DNA of 64,000 bases, taken from positions 124,001 to 188,000 of the forward strand of contig NZ_JASC01000001.1 in NCBI RefSeq assembly GCF_000622365.1, written 5' to 3'. Below are positions 34,785 through 44,192 of the stretch, in pieces (the stretch's first letter is position 1; each line of letters begins with the position of its first letter). Source of the DNA: Sulfitobacter noctilucae (lineage in GTDB: Bacteria > Pseudomonadota > Alphaproteobacteria > Rhodobacterales > Rhodobacteraceae). The translations under genes and the position numbers were made by a program. Under the pieces are notes generated by a model, which saw nothing but the letters and a program-made list of their open reading frames with translations, searched no databases and had not been told where the DNA came from.

Positions 34785-37700
34785 TCAGCAGCGCTTTCTG
34801 ACTGAACGGCCGGAGGTGGCGGCCCAAGCTCTCGGGGAGGTTCAATACCAGCTGCAATCATCAGATCGGCGGCGGCGGTCAGGTAGCCTGCCACGGTGCG
34901 CAGCAGGCTGAGCAACAGCACCTTGTCGCTTTCAACAACGGACCGGAATTGTTCGGCACCGATCCGCAGGAACTGCACTTCTTCGCGGGCGATCAACACC
35001 AGTTGGCGCGGTTCGTTCAGGATGACCGCCAGATCGCCGATCAGACGGCCCGGCTCGACATCCGAGATATGATGGAATACGCCGTCGTCCCCAAATGTGC
35101 CCAGCTCTGCACGCCCCGACAGGCACAAATAGACTGCATCAGAGCGGTCCCCAACCGCGAAAACTGTCTGCCCGTCATATGCCGTGTACCACTGCGCCGC
35201 AAAGGCCAGAAGCCGACGGTTGCGACCGTTGAGGGACGAAAACAGCGAATCGCGGGAAATAATCCGCAATTTGCGGCGCAAATCATCCGATGCAGAGTCT
35301 TCGTGATCAAACTGGTCAGACTTTTCAACGCCGTCAATTTGGCCGTGTTTGATCTCGATATGCAGGTCAAAGTCCTGCGGATTGGCGAAACTGTCATTGA
35401 TATAGATTTGGGTCGTATCCGGCAGCAGCGTGCTCAACTTGTTGCGCGTCGCGGCCTGTGTTTCCGCGTCTCTGCCGATCAAAGATTGGTTCAGGACCAG
35501 CACATCAGGCCGTTTGATCGCAGCACGGCCAAATGCAGCGCGTTGTTGAAACACCGCCGGGAGGTTCGTGCCGCCAATGGCCGTGGGCACATCAAACAAC
35601 GTGGCCGAGATCATCTGCTTGAGGTCGGCTTCGGTCAAAAGGTCTTTGATCACATCGCGCACCAGATCGGCCTGCAGCCCGGCCAGGCCGGAAAACCGGC
35701 CATAGATCAGGTTCTCCAACAGCGTGAGACGCGGCAGATACCTGTCCGGCTCGATCGGCACGAAAAGGTCTTTGGCCTGTTCGCGCAGTTGCATCCCCCG
35801 CGATTTGCGGATGCGCACAATCTCTTGCTTGAAGCTTTCGGGGAAGGACGGGCCAATCTGTTCTGCAGTCAGTGCAAAGGGCACCGTCAGTAGCAGGGCA
35901 AATTCTTCGGAGGTCAGCGCCTCATCCCCCTGCGCTTTGCGACGGTTGGCAATATCGACCAACTGCTCATAGAGCGGCTCTTCGATCCCAAGGGCGGTAA
36001 AGAGGGGATGATCGGTACCGTCCATTCCAAAAGTTTCATGCAGGGTTTCCACAAGCGTTTGCGAGATTGCAATCGCCTGCTCGCCCAACCCCTGGTCCAT
36101 CACCATCGCCAGAAAGGCACGTTGTTCGACCAGCCCGGCCTGTGAAATGTCACGCAAGGGCGCGGCAAAGGTCAGATTCCCCCCGAGCGGCACGGCGGGA
36201 TTGAATTGATCCGGATCAAACCGCAGCACCGCGTCTTCCAGCCCCTCGTGCTTGAGCTTTTGGTGCACCTTGTCGCGCAGACCTACGATGCGGCTCGCGA
36301 GGTCAGGATGCTGCGCAGGGTCCATGCGCGATTCCAGCATCCGCTCGAAAATGGTGTCGGCCGTACCCAACGCATCGGTAATTTCGTAAAAGAAGCGGTT
36401 CACGTCTTCGCGGCTTTCCAGCCCGGCGATTTCAGGATCAAGCCAGTCGGCATCGGTGCTGTCAGGGCTGTTACCGCTGCGCCAGGCTTCGATCATGGCG
36501 CGATTGATCTTGCGAGACCCCCACGGCACGGTTGTCGGGTTTGTCCTAAGCGGCATCAGCAGGTTGTCCCCGACATCGCCAAAAAACAGATAAGGCTGCG
36601 CCTGCGCATAACCGATCCGGGCCGCGATCACCGCTTGATGCAAATCGCTCAGGTCATGCCCCGCAATGATGACCTTGCCACGGGTGGGTGTGATTTCACG
36701 GGTCAGAACTTCGGCCAGGGCTGTGCGTTCAGTCTGGTTGCTGATTTCGATTGCCACCTGACTGCCCGCCGGTATCGTGAAGGAAATATCCCGCAGTGTC
36801 ATATCGCCACTGCTGCCGCGGACCGAGATATTGCTAAGCTCGATGTCACCGCGCAGGTGGGGCATGTCTTCGGGTGTGCCATCAAACAGAGCTTCGTCTA
36901 TCATATTGTTGGGTGCGAACCGTTCGATCACCACGTCCCAACGCACCGCCATGTCTTGGGTCTGGTTGTAATAGGTCAGCAGCTCTTTCCACGGGCTGCT
37001 CAGGTCTTTGTACGCAGCCAGTGCCGCGACCAAAGCGCCCACAGTAATATCACCCTTGATCGCCAAGTAGCCGCCTACCGCGTAGAAAAAGAATGGGGTC
37101 AGCTGCGTGATGAAGTTGTTCAAAAACTTCATGAAGAATTTCTTTTGGAAAATCTTGAAGCGGATTTCAAATAGCTTGCCCAGCCGCTCGGTAAAACCCG
37201 CCAGCCGGTAGCGCCAGCCGCCGTTGGTGCGCAGGTCCGTGATTCCCGCAGCCGTTTCCCCGATCTCGGCCGAGAACTGGCGTACTTCCTTGATCCGCTG
37301 CTTGTTCAGCTCGTTGATTTGGCGCTGCAACAAAGGAATAAGCCAGGCCTGCAGCGGGATCAGGGCAATCCCCGCCAGACCGAACCAGAAGGACTGCAAG
37401 AACAGGAACATCAGAATGACAAGCATCTGACCGGCCTGAAACACCGGCTGAGCAATGAAATCGCCCATCAGGCCTCCCATCGGCTCGGCTTCGGATGTGA
37501 CCATGCTGACCAGCTCGCCCTGCGATGTCTCCTGAAAATAACTGCGCGGAAACCGCATCATCCGTTTCAGCAACTGATAGCGGAACCGCCGCAGCATCCG
37601 TTCAGACAGGACACCTTTCATGGTGTTCAGCCGCATCTTGAGCAGACCATGCACCAGTACCGCGCCCAGATAGGAAAAACACAGCGCCATGAGGAACTGA

Positions 37701-37888
37701 ACCTGCGTCAGCTCGACGCCCATAAAGTCGATGACATTGCTTTCAGCGCCAATGGCATCGTTGATGATCCGCTTGGGCAATTCCAGCGTGGCATAGAGAA
37801 ACGGAAAGGTGAAAAGCGTGAAAGCCAGCAGGTACAGTTGATCGCGGCGCGAATATTTCCAGATGAAGGAAAAAATCGTGGATTCCAT
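34781..37888 (-). CDS. ABC-exporter-like protein with degenerate ATPase and C-terminal cNMP-binding-like domain
   Basis: A 1035-residue protein. Residues 1-320 are a type I exporter membrane domain. An ATPase-like domain starts near 348 but Walker A reads [10 protein letters not shown] (381-390), lacking G-x-x-G-x-G-K-S/T. The signature region 770-782 ([13 protein letters not shown]) is altered, Walker B is DVLVLNQ (795-801) with the D-E pair as N-Q, and the switch histidine is Asp832. About 265 residues (450-715) are inserted in the ATPase domain. Residues 882-985 resemble a cyclic-nucleotide-binding domain (GRLIGDLAV, then PRQ). ATP hydrolysis is unlikely. It is coupled to the CPBP protease gene. 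Confidence 0.82.
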   Translation of the reverse strand: MESTIFSFIWKYSRRDQLYLLAFTLFTFPFLYATLELPKRIINDAIGAESNVIDFMGVELTQVQFLMALCFSYLGAVLVHGLLKMRLNTMKGVLSERMLRRFRYQLLKRMMRFPRSYFQETSQGELVSMVTSEAEPMGGLMGDFIAQPVFQAGQMLVILMFLFLQSFWFGLAGIALIPLQAWLIPLLQRQINELNKQRIKEVRQFSAEIGETAAGITDLRTNGGWRYRLAGFTERLGKLFEIRFKIFQKKFFMKFLNNFITQLTPFFFYAVGGYLAIKGDITVGALVAALAAYKDLSSPWKELLTYYNQTQDMAVRWDVVIERFAPNNMIDEALFDGTPEDMPHLRGDIELSNISVRGSSGDMTLRDISFTIPAGSQVAIEISNQTERTALAEVLTREITPTRGKVIIAGHDLSDLHQAVIAARIGYAQAQPYLFFGDVGDNLLMPLRTNPTTVPWGSRKINRAMIEAWRSGNSPDSTDADWLDPEIAGLESREDVNRFFYEITDALGTADTIFERMLESRMDPAQHPDLASRIVGLRDKVHQKLKHEGLEDAVLRFDPDQFNPAVPLGGNLTFAAPLRDISQAGLVEQRAFLAMVMDQGLGEQAIAISQTLVETLHETFGMDGTDHPLFTALGIEEPLYEQLVDIANRRKAQGDEALTSEEFALLLTVPFALTAEQIGPSFPESFKQEIVRIRKSRGMQLREQAKDLFVPIEPDRYLPRLTLLENLIYGRFSGLAGLQADLVRDVIKDLLTEADLKQMISATLFDVPTAIGGTNLPAVFQQRAAFGRAAIKRPDVLVLNQSLIGRDAETQAATRNKLSTLLPDTTQIYINDSFANPQDFDLHIEIKHGQIDGVEKSDQFDHEDSASDDLRRKLRIISRDSLFSSLNGRNRRLLAFAAQWYTAYDGQTVFAVGDRSDAVYLCLSGRAELGTFGDDGVFHHISDVEPGRLIGDLAVILNEPRQLVLIAREEVQFLRIGAEQFRSVVESDKVLLLSLLRTVAGYLTAAADLMIAAGIEPPRELGPPPPAVQSESAAE

Positions 37889-38050
37889 CAGGGCAGACCT
37901 TCGCTGGAGCTAGGGGCCAGATCAGTCCCTGAATGCGGTGGCCCTTTACCTAGGGCCGTAGGCCATCCTTTACAACATCGCCGCTTTGCCTTGCAGCAGC
38001 GGGCCTGCGCGACTATTCCGGTACGGACACGATTTCCGAGGGAGGCCCAG

Positions 38051-39817
38051 ATGTCCACCAACCAGCGTTTTGACAAGAGTAAACTGCCCAGCCGTCATGT
38101 GACCGAAGGGCCCGCGCGTGCGCCGCACCGGTCCTATTACTATGCGATGGGCATGACAGATGTAGAGATTCACCAGCCTCTCGTCGGTGTCGCGACCTGC
38201 TGGAACGAGGCCGCGCCCTGCAACATCGCGCTGAACCGCCAGGCGCAAGCCGTAAAGGTCGGCGTAAAGCAGGAACAGGGCAGCCCCCGCGAGTTCACGA
38301 CGATCACCGTCACCGACGGCATCGCGATGGGTCACGAGGGCATGCGCTCTTCCTTGGCTTCGCGTGAAGCGATTGCCGATACGGTTGAATTGACGATGCG
38401 CGGCCACTGCTATGATGCGCTTGTGGGTCTGGCGGGGTGTGACAAATCCCTGCCGGGAATGATGATGGCGATGATCCGTCTGAACGTCCCGTCTGTATTC
38501 ATGTACGGCGGTTCCATCCTGCCGGGCAAGGCGCCCGAAGGCGCGGATGTGCCTGCCGCTTTCGCTGACCGTGATCTGACCGTGCAAGACATGTTCGAAG
38601 CAGTCGGCAACTGGCAGGGCGGCACCATGACCGAAGCCGAGCTGGAAATCCTCGAGCGTGTCGCCTGCCCTTCTGCGGGTGCCTGTGGTGGTCAGTTCAC
38701 CGCCAACACCATGGCCTGTGTGTCCGAGGCGATCGGCCTTGCGCTGCCCAACTCCTCCGGTGCGCCCGCGCCTTACAAATCGCGTGACGAATATGCGGTG
38801 GCCTCCGGTGCCGCCGTGATGAATCTGATCGAAAAGAACATCCGCGCGCGCGACATATGCACCCGCGAGGCGTTTGAAAATGCAGCGCGCATCGTCGCCT
38901 GTACCGGTGGCTCCACCAACGCGGGCCTGCACTTGCCCGCCATGGCGCATGAGGCGGGTATCGAATTCTTCCTGGAAGACGTCTGCGAAATCTTCCGCGA
39001 CACACCACACTTTGTCGATATGAAACCGGGTGGCGCTTATGTGGCCAAAGACCTGTATGAAGCCGGCGGCGTGCCCGTTGTGATGAAAGAACTGCGCAAA
39101 GCGGGCCTGATCCACACCGATTGCCTGACCGCGACAGGCTACTCCATGGGCGAAGAACTCGACCGGATCGAACGCGAGGCAGACGGCAAAGTCATCCACG
39201 CGATCAGCGACCCGATCAGCAAGACCGGCGGTGTTGTGGGCCTCAAGGGCAATCTTGCCCCCGAAGGTGCGATCGTGAAAATTGCAGGCATGTCGGACGA
39301 GGATATCGTGTTCACTGGCCCCGCGCTGGTGTTTGAGTGTGAGCAGGACGCTTTTGAGGCGGTGCAGAACCGCACCTACTCCGAAGGCGATGTATTCGTG
39401 ATCCGCAACGAAGGACCGCGCGGCGGGCCGGGCATGCGCGAAATGCTGGCGACGACTGCGGCACTGTCCGGTCAGGGCATGGGCAAGAAGGTCGCGCTGA
39501 TCACAGACGGACGTTTTTCTGGTGCGACACGCGGTTTTTGCGTGGGGCATGTGGGTCCAGAGGCGGCGATGGGCGGGCCGATTGGTCTGCTCAAGAACGG
39601 CGATATGATCACGCTGAACGCGGTCACCGGCTCCATCTCTGTCGATCTGACCGACGACGAACTGGCGGCCCGCAAGGCCGAGTGGACAGGTCCACGTCCA
39701 ACGAACTACGCCTCCGGTGCTTTGTGGAAATATGCGCAGCTTGTCGGCCCAACCTATCTGGGCGCAGTGACACATCCGGGCGCTGCGGCGGAAACCCATG
39801 ACTACATGGACCTCTAA
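38051..39817 (+). CDS. ilvD: dihydroxy-acid dehydratase
   Basis: IlvD dehydrates dihydroxyacids to 2-oxoacids in valine, leucine and isoleucine synthesis, using an iron-sulfur cluster. The 588-residue protein shows the cysteines in [11 protein letters not shown], in [14 protein letters not shown] and in [14 protein letters not shown], and the C-terminal [19 protein letters not shown]. The ATG at 38051 follows GGGAGG; an upstream in-frame extension antisense to the ABC-like gene is spurious. The 162-base divergent gap upstream shows no recognisable attenuator. Confidence 0.97.
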   Translation: MSTNQRFDKSKLPSRHVTEGPARAPHRSYYYAMGMTDVEIHQPLVGVATCWNEAAPCNIALNRQAQAVKVGVKQEQGSPREFTTITVTDGIAMGHEGMRSSLASREAIADTVELTMRGHCYDALVGLAGCDKSLPGMMMAMIRLNVPSVFMYGGSILPGKAPEGADVPAAFADRDLTVQDMFEAVGNWQGGTMTEAELEILERVACPSAGACGGQFTANTMACVSEAIGLALPNSSGAPAPYKSRDEYAVASGAAVMNLIEKNIRARDICTREAFENAARIVACTGGSTNAGLHLPAMAHEAGIEFFLEDVCEIFRDTPHFVDMKPGGAYVAKDLYEAGGVPVVMKELRKAGLIHTDCLTATGYSMGEELDRIEREADGKVIHAISDPISKTGGVVGLKGNLAPEGAIVKIAGMSDEDIVFTGPALVFECEQDAFEAVQNRTYSEGDVFVIRNEGPRGGPGMREMLATTAALSGQGMGKKVALITDGRFSGATRGFCVGHVGPEAAMGGPIGLLKNGDMITLNAVTGSISVDLTDDELAARKAEWTGPRPTNYASGALWKYAQLVGPTYLGAVTHPGAAAETHDYMDL

Positions 39818-40352
39818 GGCAGCAATCGCCGCGCTGCTGATGGGTCTGTCAGCATGTGATGCACTAACTGTACCGGAGCCTGATGCGGCTCCGGTCGCTT
39901 TATCACAGGCCAAGATGGCCTTCGGCGCGGTCACGCTGGTCCCACCACGCGGCTACTGCATCGACAAGCGCAGCTTGCGTCAAAACTTTGCCATGATGGC
40001 ACGATGTGACCGGCTCGGTGTACCTTCAAAGGCGGGTGATGCACCGATTGGCATCATCACAGCCAGTTTCACCACCAGCCGCGGCAGCCTGCCCAGTCCG
40101 CTGGATACCGCAGCCGCACTTAACCTTGCTGCGGTGACGGATACGGTCGAAACCGATGATGGCGTGACATTCCGCGCAAAGGGCCCTGCCCCGGCTGAAG
40201 GGTTGTCGGACACACATTGGCGCGGAACGTCCGCAATCGGCTCGCAAATCATGGGCCTTGCGCTTTATGGTGAGGAAGACGGGCGGGCCACCGGGCGCGA
40301 CGGGCGGCAGATTTTGTCCAGCATCATGGTCGCATCAAAGTCAGATTCCTGA
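39798..40352 (+). CDS. lipoprotein of unknown function
   Basis: A 184-residue protein with a signal peptide ending in a lipobox (LMGLSAC, cysteine near residue 20). The mature part contains [15 protein letters not shown] and a second cysteine in ARCDRL, which may form a disulfide; the rest resembles no family I can name. It overlaps the ilvD end by 20 bases in another frame, so it is likely read from the same transcript although no link to amino acid synthesis is evident. Confidence 0.7.
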   Translation: MTTWTSKAAIAALLMGLSACDALTVPEPDAAPVALSQAKMAFGAVTLVPPRGYCIDKRSLRQNFAMMARCDRLGVPSKAGDAPIGIITASFTTSRGSLPSPLDTAAALNLAAVTDTVETDDGVTFRAKGPAPAEGLSDTHWRGTSAIGSQIMGLALYGEEDGRATGRDGRQILSSIMVASKSDS

Positions 40353-40367
40353 CCACGATTGTTTCTT

Positions 40368-40388
40368 AATTGGCAACACAGGCCAATT
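40368..40388. terminator. possible hairpin after the lipoprotein gene
   Basis: AATTGGC (40368-40374) pairs with GCCAATT (40382-40388) around a seven-base loop, 16 bases past the stop. No T run follows on the plus strand, so this is a weak candidate. Confidence 0.3.
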
Positions 40389-40471
40389 TCGCATCGGAAT
40401 GTCGCCAATTTATTTGAACGCAACCTTTGTGACCGATACAGTCGGGTAAAAGCAGTCAGGCAACCGCAATC

Positions 40472-41245
40472 ATGTCCAAAATTACATTCGGCTTTCTGGA
40501 TGGAAGAGTGTTTTCGCGCAATATTCAGCGTTGGGCGCGTGCGGCACGGCGGTCCAAGGAAACCGATCTACCTGTTCTGCGCCGCCAGCGCAGTCATGCC
40601 CGTGCGCTCAAGCTGCATCTGGATCGCCTGATCCACAGCGCGGACGAGCGGTTGGCCCTTCCCATGATCGGCTCTACCAGCTTTCCCAAACCGCATAATG
40701 CCGATTGGGCGTGGCGGCCTGAATTATGGCGTGGCCCGCTGGCGACGCCGGGGCTGTCTGCCGTGCAAACCAAAAGCATGCTGGGCGATGAGGTCACGCT
40801 GTTTCATGATTGCGATTTTTCCGAGCTGACCCTGCGCCAGTTGCGCAACCTGCGCGAGGCCGATCTGGCCCCTTACGGACTGCGTCTGGATGTTTTCCAG
40901 TTCGACGGATCGTTTCTGTCACTGGTGATCGACTTGCCAACCGAAGGCACCGATGGTCTGAAACGCACACATCTTTTGCGCATGGACGCGATTGTCGAGA
41001 TGGAAAAACCGCTTGAGATCTTTGCCCGCCTGAACATCAAACACGGACCGAATACAGAACAGATCGTGCGTGAGCTTCCGCTTTATGAAGAAAACCACCG
41101 TGTCGAATTTGATCTGGCCTATTCCAATCTGAACGAGAAACGGGTGGAGCGGGCCTGGATCGATCTGATCTTTGAAGGTCCGGAAATGAACCAGGTCATT
41201 CTGCGCGACCTGACCTTTTCGCGTCGCCCCCGCGCCCATCTTTAA
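40472..41245 (+). CDS. conserved hypothetical protein (possibly DUF6478)
   Basis: A 257-residue soluble protein without signal peptide or membrane helix. The N-terminal 50 residues are highly basic (RNIQRWARAARRSK, then RRQRSHARALKLHLDRL); the rest looks like a beta-rich domain with WAWRPELWRGPLATPG and FDGSFLSLVIDLP. I believe this matches a family known mainly from Rhodobacteraceae, DUF6478, but I am not certain. Nothing indicates catalysis. The next gene follows after 14 bases with AAGGAG. Confidence 0.65.
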   Translation: MSKITFGFLDGRVFSRNIQRWARAARRSKETDLPVLRRQRSHARALKLHLDRLIHSADERLALPMIGSTSFPKPHNADWAWRPELWRGPLATPGLSAVQTKSMLGDEVTLFHDCDFSELTLRQLRNLREADLAPYGLRLDVFQFDGSFLSLVIDLPTEGTDGLKRTHLLRMDAIVEMEKPLEIFARLNIKHGPNTEQIVRELPLYEENHRVEFDLAYSNLNEKRVERAWIDLIFEGPEMNQVILRDLTFSRRPRAHL

Positions 41246-41259
41246 CAAGGAGCCGCCGC

Positions 41260-41631
41260 ATGTCTGCACTGCAATTGACGAAAACCAAAATGAAAGAAGG
41301 CGTGTGGCAAGGTATCATTCTGGGCATGGGCGAGGATGAACCCCAGGTCGAAGTGACCCATGAGGGGCGAGTGTTGTCTGATGTGCTGATGACGCACAAC
41401 CAAAGCGCCGACCATTGGGTGTTGTCGATCCCGATCCCACCCCAAGCGATTGCGGACGGGGTTCAGACTGTCATGATCCACGACAAACAGAACGATACCA
41501 AGATCGGGCATATCACGCTGATGGCGGGCGATGAGCTTGCCGAAGATCTAAGGGCAGAGGTGAACCTGCTGCGCGCTGAGCTCGATATGCTGAAAAGCGC
41601 GTTCCGGCGGCATTGCGTCGAGACGACCTGA
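41260..41631 (+). CDS. conserved hypothetical protein with C-terminal coiled coil
   Basis: A 123-residue soluble protein. The first 95 residues look like a small beta domain (VEVTHEGRVL, HWVLSIPIPPQAI, IGHITLMAGD). The last 30 (EDLRAEVNLLRAELDMLKSA) have heptad leucines typical of a coiled coil, suggesting oligomerisation or docking. It probably works with the preceding gene, given the 14-base gap and shared terminator. No family is recognised. Confidence 0.65.
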   Translation: MSALQLTKTKMKEGVWQGIILGMGEDEPQVEVTHEGRVLSDVLMTHNQSADHWVLSIPIPPQAIADGVQTVMIHDKQNDTKIGHITLMAGDELAEDLRAEVNLLRAELDMLKSAFRRHCVETT

Positions 41632-41644
41632 CGCAAACAAAAAG

Positions 41645-41663
41645 GGCGGGGAATATCCCCGCC
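41645..41663. terminator. bidirectional rho-independent terminator
   Basis: A perfect eight-base stem, GGCGGGGA with TCCCCGCC, around ATA. On the minus strand it is followed by CTTTTTGTTT and on the plus strand by GCTTTCTT, so it can serve both the plus-strand pair ending at 41631 and ctpA ending at 41705. Confidence 0.88.
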
Positions 41664-41704
41664 GCTTTCTTATCTTATAGAGTTGGGTGCAATTGCCGCT
41701 GTAT

Positions 41705-43054
41705 TTATTCCTGCGGACCCAACGCCGACAGACCCTTCAGAATATCAATCGCATAGGCCAGCTGGTAATCCTCTTCACGCAGGTCGGCGGCTTTTTGAGC
41801 CTTCTCGCGGTCCGCTTCGATCTGTTTGATCTGATCGTCGGTCAGGCTGTCGTTATTCAAGCTGCCGCGCAGGTCCGCCTCTGAGCGCAGAGGACGCGCT
41901 GCTGCGTCATTATCCTCTTCTGTTTCAGGTTGGGCTGGGGGTTGCGCCACGACGATGTCGGGCGACACGCCGAGCGCCTGGATGGAGCGGCCGGACGGCG
42001 TGTAGTACCGCGCCGTCGTCAGGCGCATTGCACCGCTGCCGCGCAGGGGCATCACGGTCTGCACCGAGCCTTTACCAAAGCTCTTCGTACCGATCACGAT
42101 GGCGCGACGGTGATCCTGCAAGGCACCCGCGACAATCTCGGAGGCGGAGGCTGAGCCGCCGTTGATCAGCACAACAATCGGTTTGCCCTGTGCCAGATCA
42201 CCCGGCGTGGCGTTCACACGGTCGCCGTCGGCCAGCTCGCGGCCACGGGTGCTGACGATCTCGCCTTCTTCCAGAAACGCATCGGACACCGCGATGGCTT
42301 GGTTAAGCAAACCACCGGGGTTGTTGCGCATGTCGATGACGATGCCGTTGATGTTGTCGATCCCGCCCGCGGCCTCGATCTGCTCTTCCAGCCCTTCTTT
42401 CATTTTCGGGAAGGTCTGTTCGTTAAAGGTGGTCAAGCGCAGTACGGCAGTATCACCCACAGTGCGCGCGCGCACAGCGGTCAGCTGAATGGTGTCGCGC
42501 ACGATCGACACGTCAAATGGCTCCTGTTCGCCCTCGCGCACGACGGTGATCACAATCTCGGAGCCGACAGGCCCGCGCATCAGCTCGACAGCATCATCCA
42601 GCACCAGACCCAGCAGGCTTTCTCCATCCACATGGGTGATGAAGTCACCCGCCTCGATGCCCGCTTCGGCAGCAGGTGTGCCGTCGATAGGAGAGACAAC
42701 TTTGACAAAGCCTTCTTCCTGCGTGACCTCGATGCCCAGACCGCCGAATTCACCGCGTGTCTGCTCGCGCATTTTCAGCGCATCCTTGGGCGAAAGATAG
42801 CTGGAATGCGGATCAAGCGAGGTGAGCATCCCGTTAATTGCCGCTTCAATCAGCTCGCTGCTGTCGGTTTCTTCGACATATTGAGCGCGGATACGTTCGA
42901 AAATATCGCCGAACAGATCCAGCTGTTCATAAACGTTTTCGGTCTTTGCGCTTTCCTGCGCCAAAAGCGGTGCGGCGATCTGGGTCGTGGCAATAATACC
43001 CAAGACCGTGCCGCCTACTGCTGCCATTACAAACTTCTTCATCTTGCTAACCAT
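41705..43054 (-). CDS. ctpA: carboxy-terminal processing peptidase (S41 family)
   Basis: A 449-residue periplasmic serine protease with an N-terminal signal/anchor (MKKFVMAAVGGTVLGI), a PDZ domain (about residues 90-170, with EFGGLGIEV) and the S41 catalytic domain. The nucleophile lies in NGGSASASEIVAGAL and the lysine base in TKSFGKGSVQ, with DMRNNPGGLL before them. Family members trim C-termini of envelope proteins, including murein hydrolases. It follows gpmI and the EnvC-like gene, an arrangement common in alphaproteobacteria. Confidence 0.94.
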   Translation of the reverse strand: MVSKMKKFVMAAVGGTVLGIIATTQIAAPLLAQESAKTENVYEQLDLFGDIFERIRAQYVEETDSSELIEAAINGMLTSLDPHSSYLSPKDALKMREQTRGEFGGLGIEVTQEEGFVKVVSPIDGTPAAEAGIEAGDFITHVDGESLLGLVLDDAVELMRGPVGSEIVITVVREGEQEPFDVSIVRDTIQLTAVRARTVGDTAVLRLTTFNEQTFPKMKEGLEEQIEAAGGIDNINGIVIDMRNNPGGLLNQAIAVSDAFLEEGEIVSTRGRELADGDRVNATPGDLAQGKPIVVLINGGSASASEIVAGALQDHRRAIVIGTKSFGKGSVQTVMPLRGSGAMRLTTARYYTPSGRSIQALGVSPDIVVAQPPAQPETEEDNDAAARPLRSEADLRGSLNNDSLTDDQIKQIEADREKAQKAADLREEDYQLAYAIDILKGLSALGPQE

Positions 43055-44192
43055 CCTCGTCGGTTCGGAACCACAATGCCGGGTCCTGTGGAATGTTCTG
43101 TTCTCTTACTTCTATATAGAGCGTTTCTGTACGGTCTGTGCCAGTGCCTTCACGCAGGGGTGACAATTCAGCGCCGGTTTCGCTGCTGATCCCGCCGGTT
43201 TCGCCCCCCATCAAGCCAATTGGCGTGCCGGCACCGATGACTTCACCGGCTTCTCCGTACACCACGTCCAGACCTGCCAATACAAAAAGCGCCTCGGCTC
43301 TGGGTTCGAGAATCACCACATTGCCAAAATCCAGCAACGGCCCGAGATAGCGGATAGTTGCAGCGGTCGGGGTGGTGACGATGGCACCGGGGCGCGTGGC
43401 CAGAATGATGCCGGGGCGGACCACGCCTGCGGCATCGGCCTGACCCGCGCCGCGCAAAAGCAGGCCTTGCACCGGCAGAGGGAGCTGGCCGATCTCGCCG
43501 TCCAGTGTGGCTAGTGCAGGGGCGGTTTCTTCGGTCACGATTTCTGACAGGCCAGATGCAAAGCCGTCGAGCGTTTCGGTCGAGGCGATCAGGATACCGG
43601 TGCGCACGGGGTCCGCCGTAAAGCGCTTGGGCAGATCGGTGCGGTTGGCCATCGCCTGATTAAGCGCGGTGCGTGCGGCCTGCACTTCAGTCAGCCCGTC
43701 CTGCAACCGCTGCGCCGCATCGGCCTGCAGGGTGCGCAGGGTCTGTACGTTTTCAAGATCAATCCGAAGAGCATCCGCGCGGCGGTTCAACGCCGGCGTA
43801 AGTTCGGCCAGTAGCATGCCCGCCCGCGCCGTGCCGGTAGGACCATCGGGATGCAACAGAAAAACGGGCGACGGTGTGCCGCCCATGCTTTGCAGCACAC
43901 CCAGCAAGGCCGCAACCTCGGCATCGCGGGACTGCAGTTTTGCGGTCAGCTGCGCTTCGTTGATAGCTGCTTGTCGCAAGCCGCTGCGCATGGCCCCCAA
44001 CCCCGTTTCAAAAGCCTGAATGGTTCGGGTCAGGGCACGCACCCGGTCCCGCGCTCCTTCGGCTTCGTCCAGCATGGCAGATGCTTCTTCAAGCGCTTCC
44101 ACGGCCTCAAGCGCCTGCTGCGCCGCGCCCGATTGGGCCAGAGCCGCAGTTGCCCCGAAAAGCCAGAACAGGATCAGCGCGAAGGCCTTCAT
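43047..44192 (-). CDS. EnvC-like murein hydrolase activator with degenerate LytM domain
   Basis: A 381-residue secreted protein: signal peptide (cleavage after ALA near residue 19), a long coiled coil (about 20-210) and a C-terminal LytM/M23-like domain. The zinc-binding histidines are missing: the segment GNVVILEPRAEALFVLAGL replaces the H-x-H strand. This is the hallmark of EnvC-type activators that switch on amidases at the division site rather than cut murein. It overlaps gpmI and ctpA by four and eight bases. Confidence 0.9.
   Translation of the reverse strand: MKAFALILFWLFGATAALAQSGAAQQALEAVEALEEASAMLDEAEGARDRVRALTRTIQAFETGLGAMRSGLRQAAINEAQLTAKLQSRDAEVAALLGVLQSMGGTPSPVFLLHPDGPTGTARAGMLLAELTPALNRRADALRIDLENVQTLRTLQADAAQRLQDGLTEVQAARTALNQAMANRTDLPKRFTADPVRTGILIASTETLDGFASGLSEIVTEETAPALATLDGEIGQLPLPVQGLLLRGAGQADAAGVVRPGIILATRPGAIVTTPTAATIRYLGPLLDFGNVVILEPRAEALFVLAGLDVVYGEAGEVIGAGTPIGLMGGETGGISSETGAELSPLREGTGTDRTETLYIEVREQNIPQDPALWFRTDEDG

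Noticed and set aside
36206..37174. 322-codon plus-strand frame opposite the ABC-like gene
   Set aside because: Histidine/arginine-rich composition typical of an antisense frame; the minus-strand reading has clear membrane and domain structure.
37319..38050. Long in-frame 5' extension of ilvD (over 240 codons)
   Set aside because: It lies antisense to the ABC-like gene and across the intergenic gap; IlvD family similarity starts at 38051, where GGGAGG precedes ATG.
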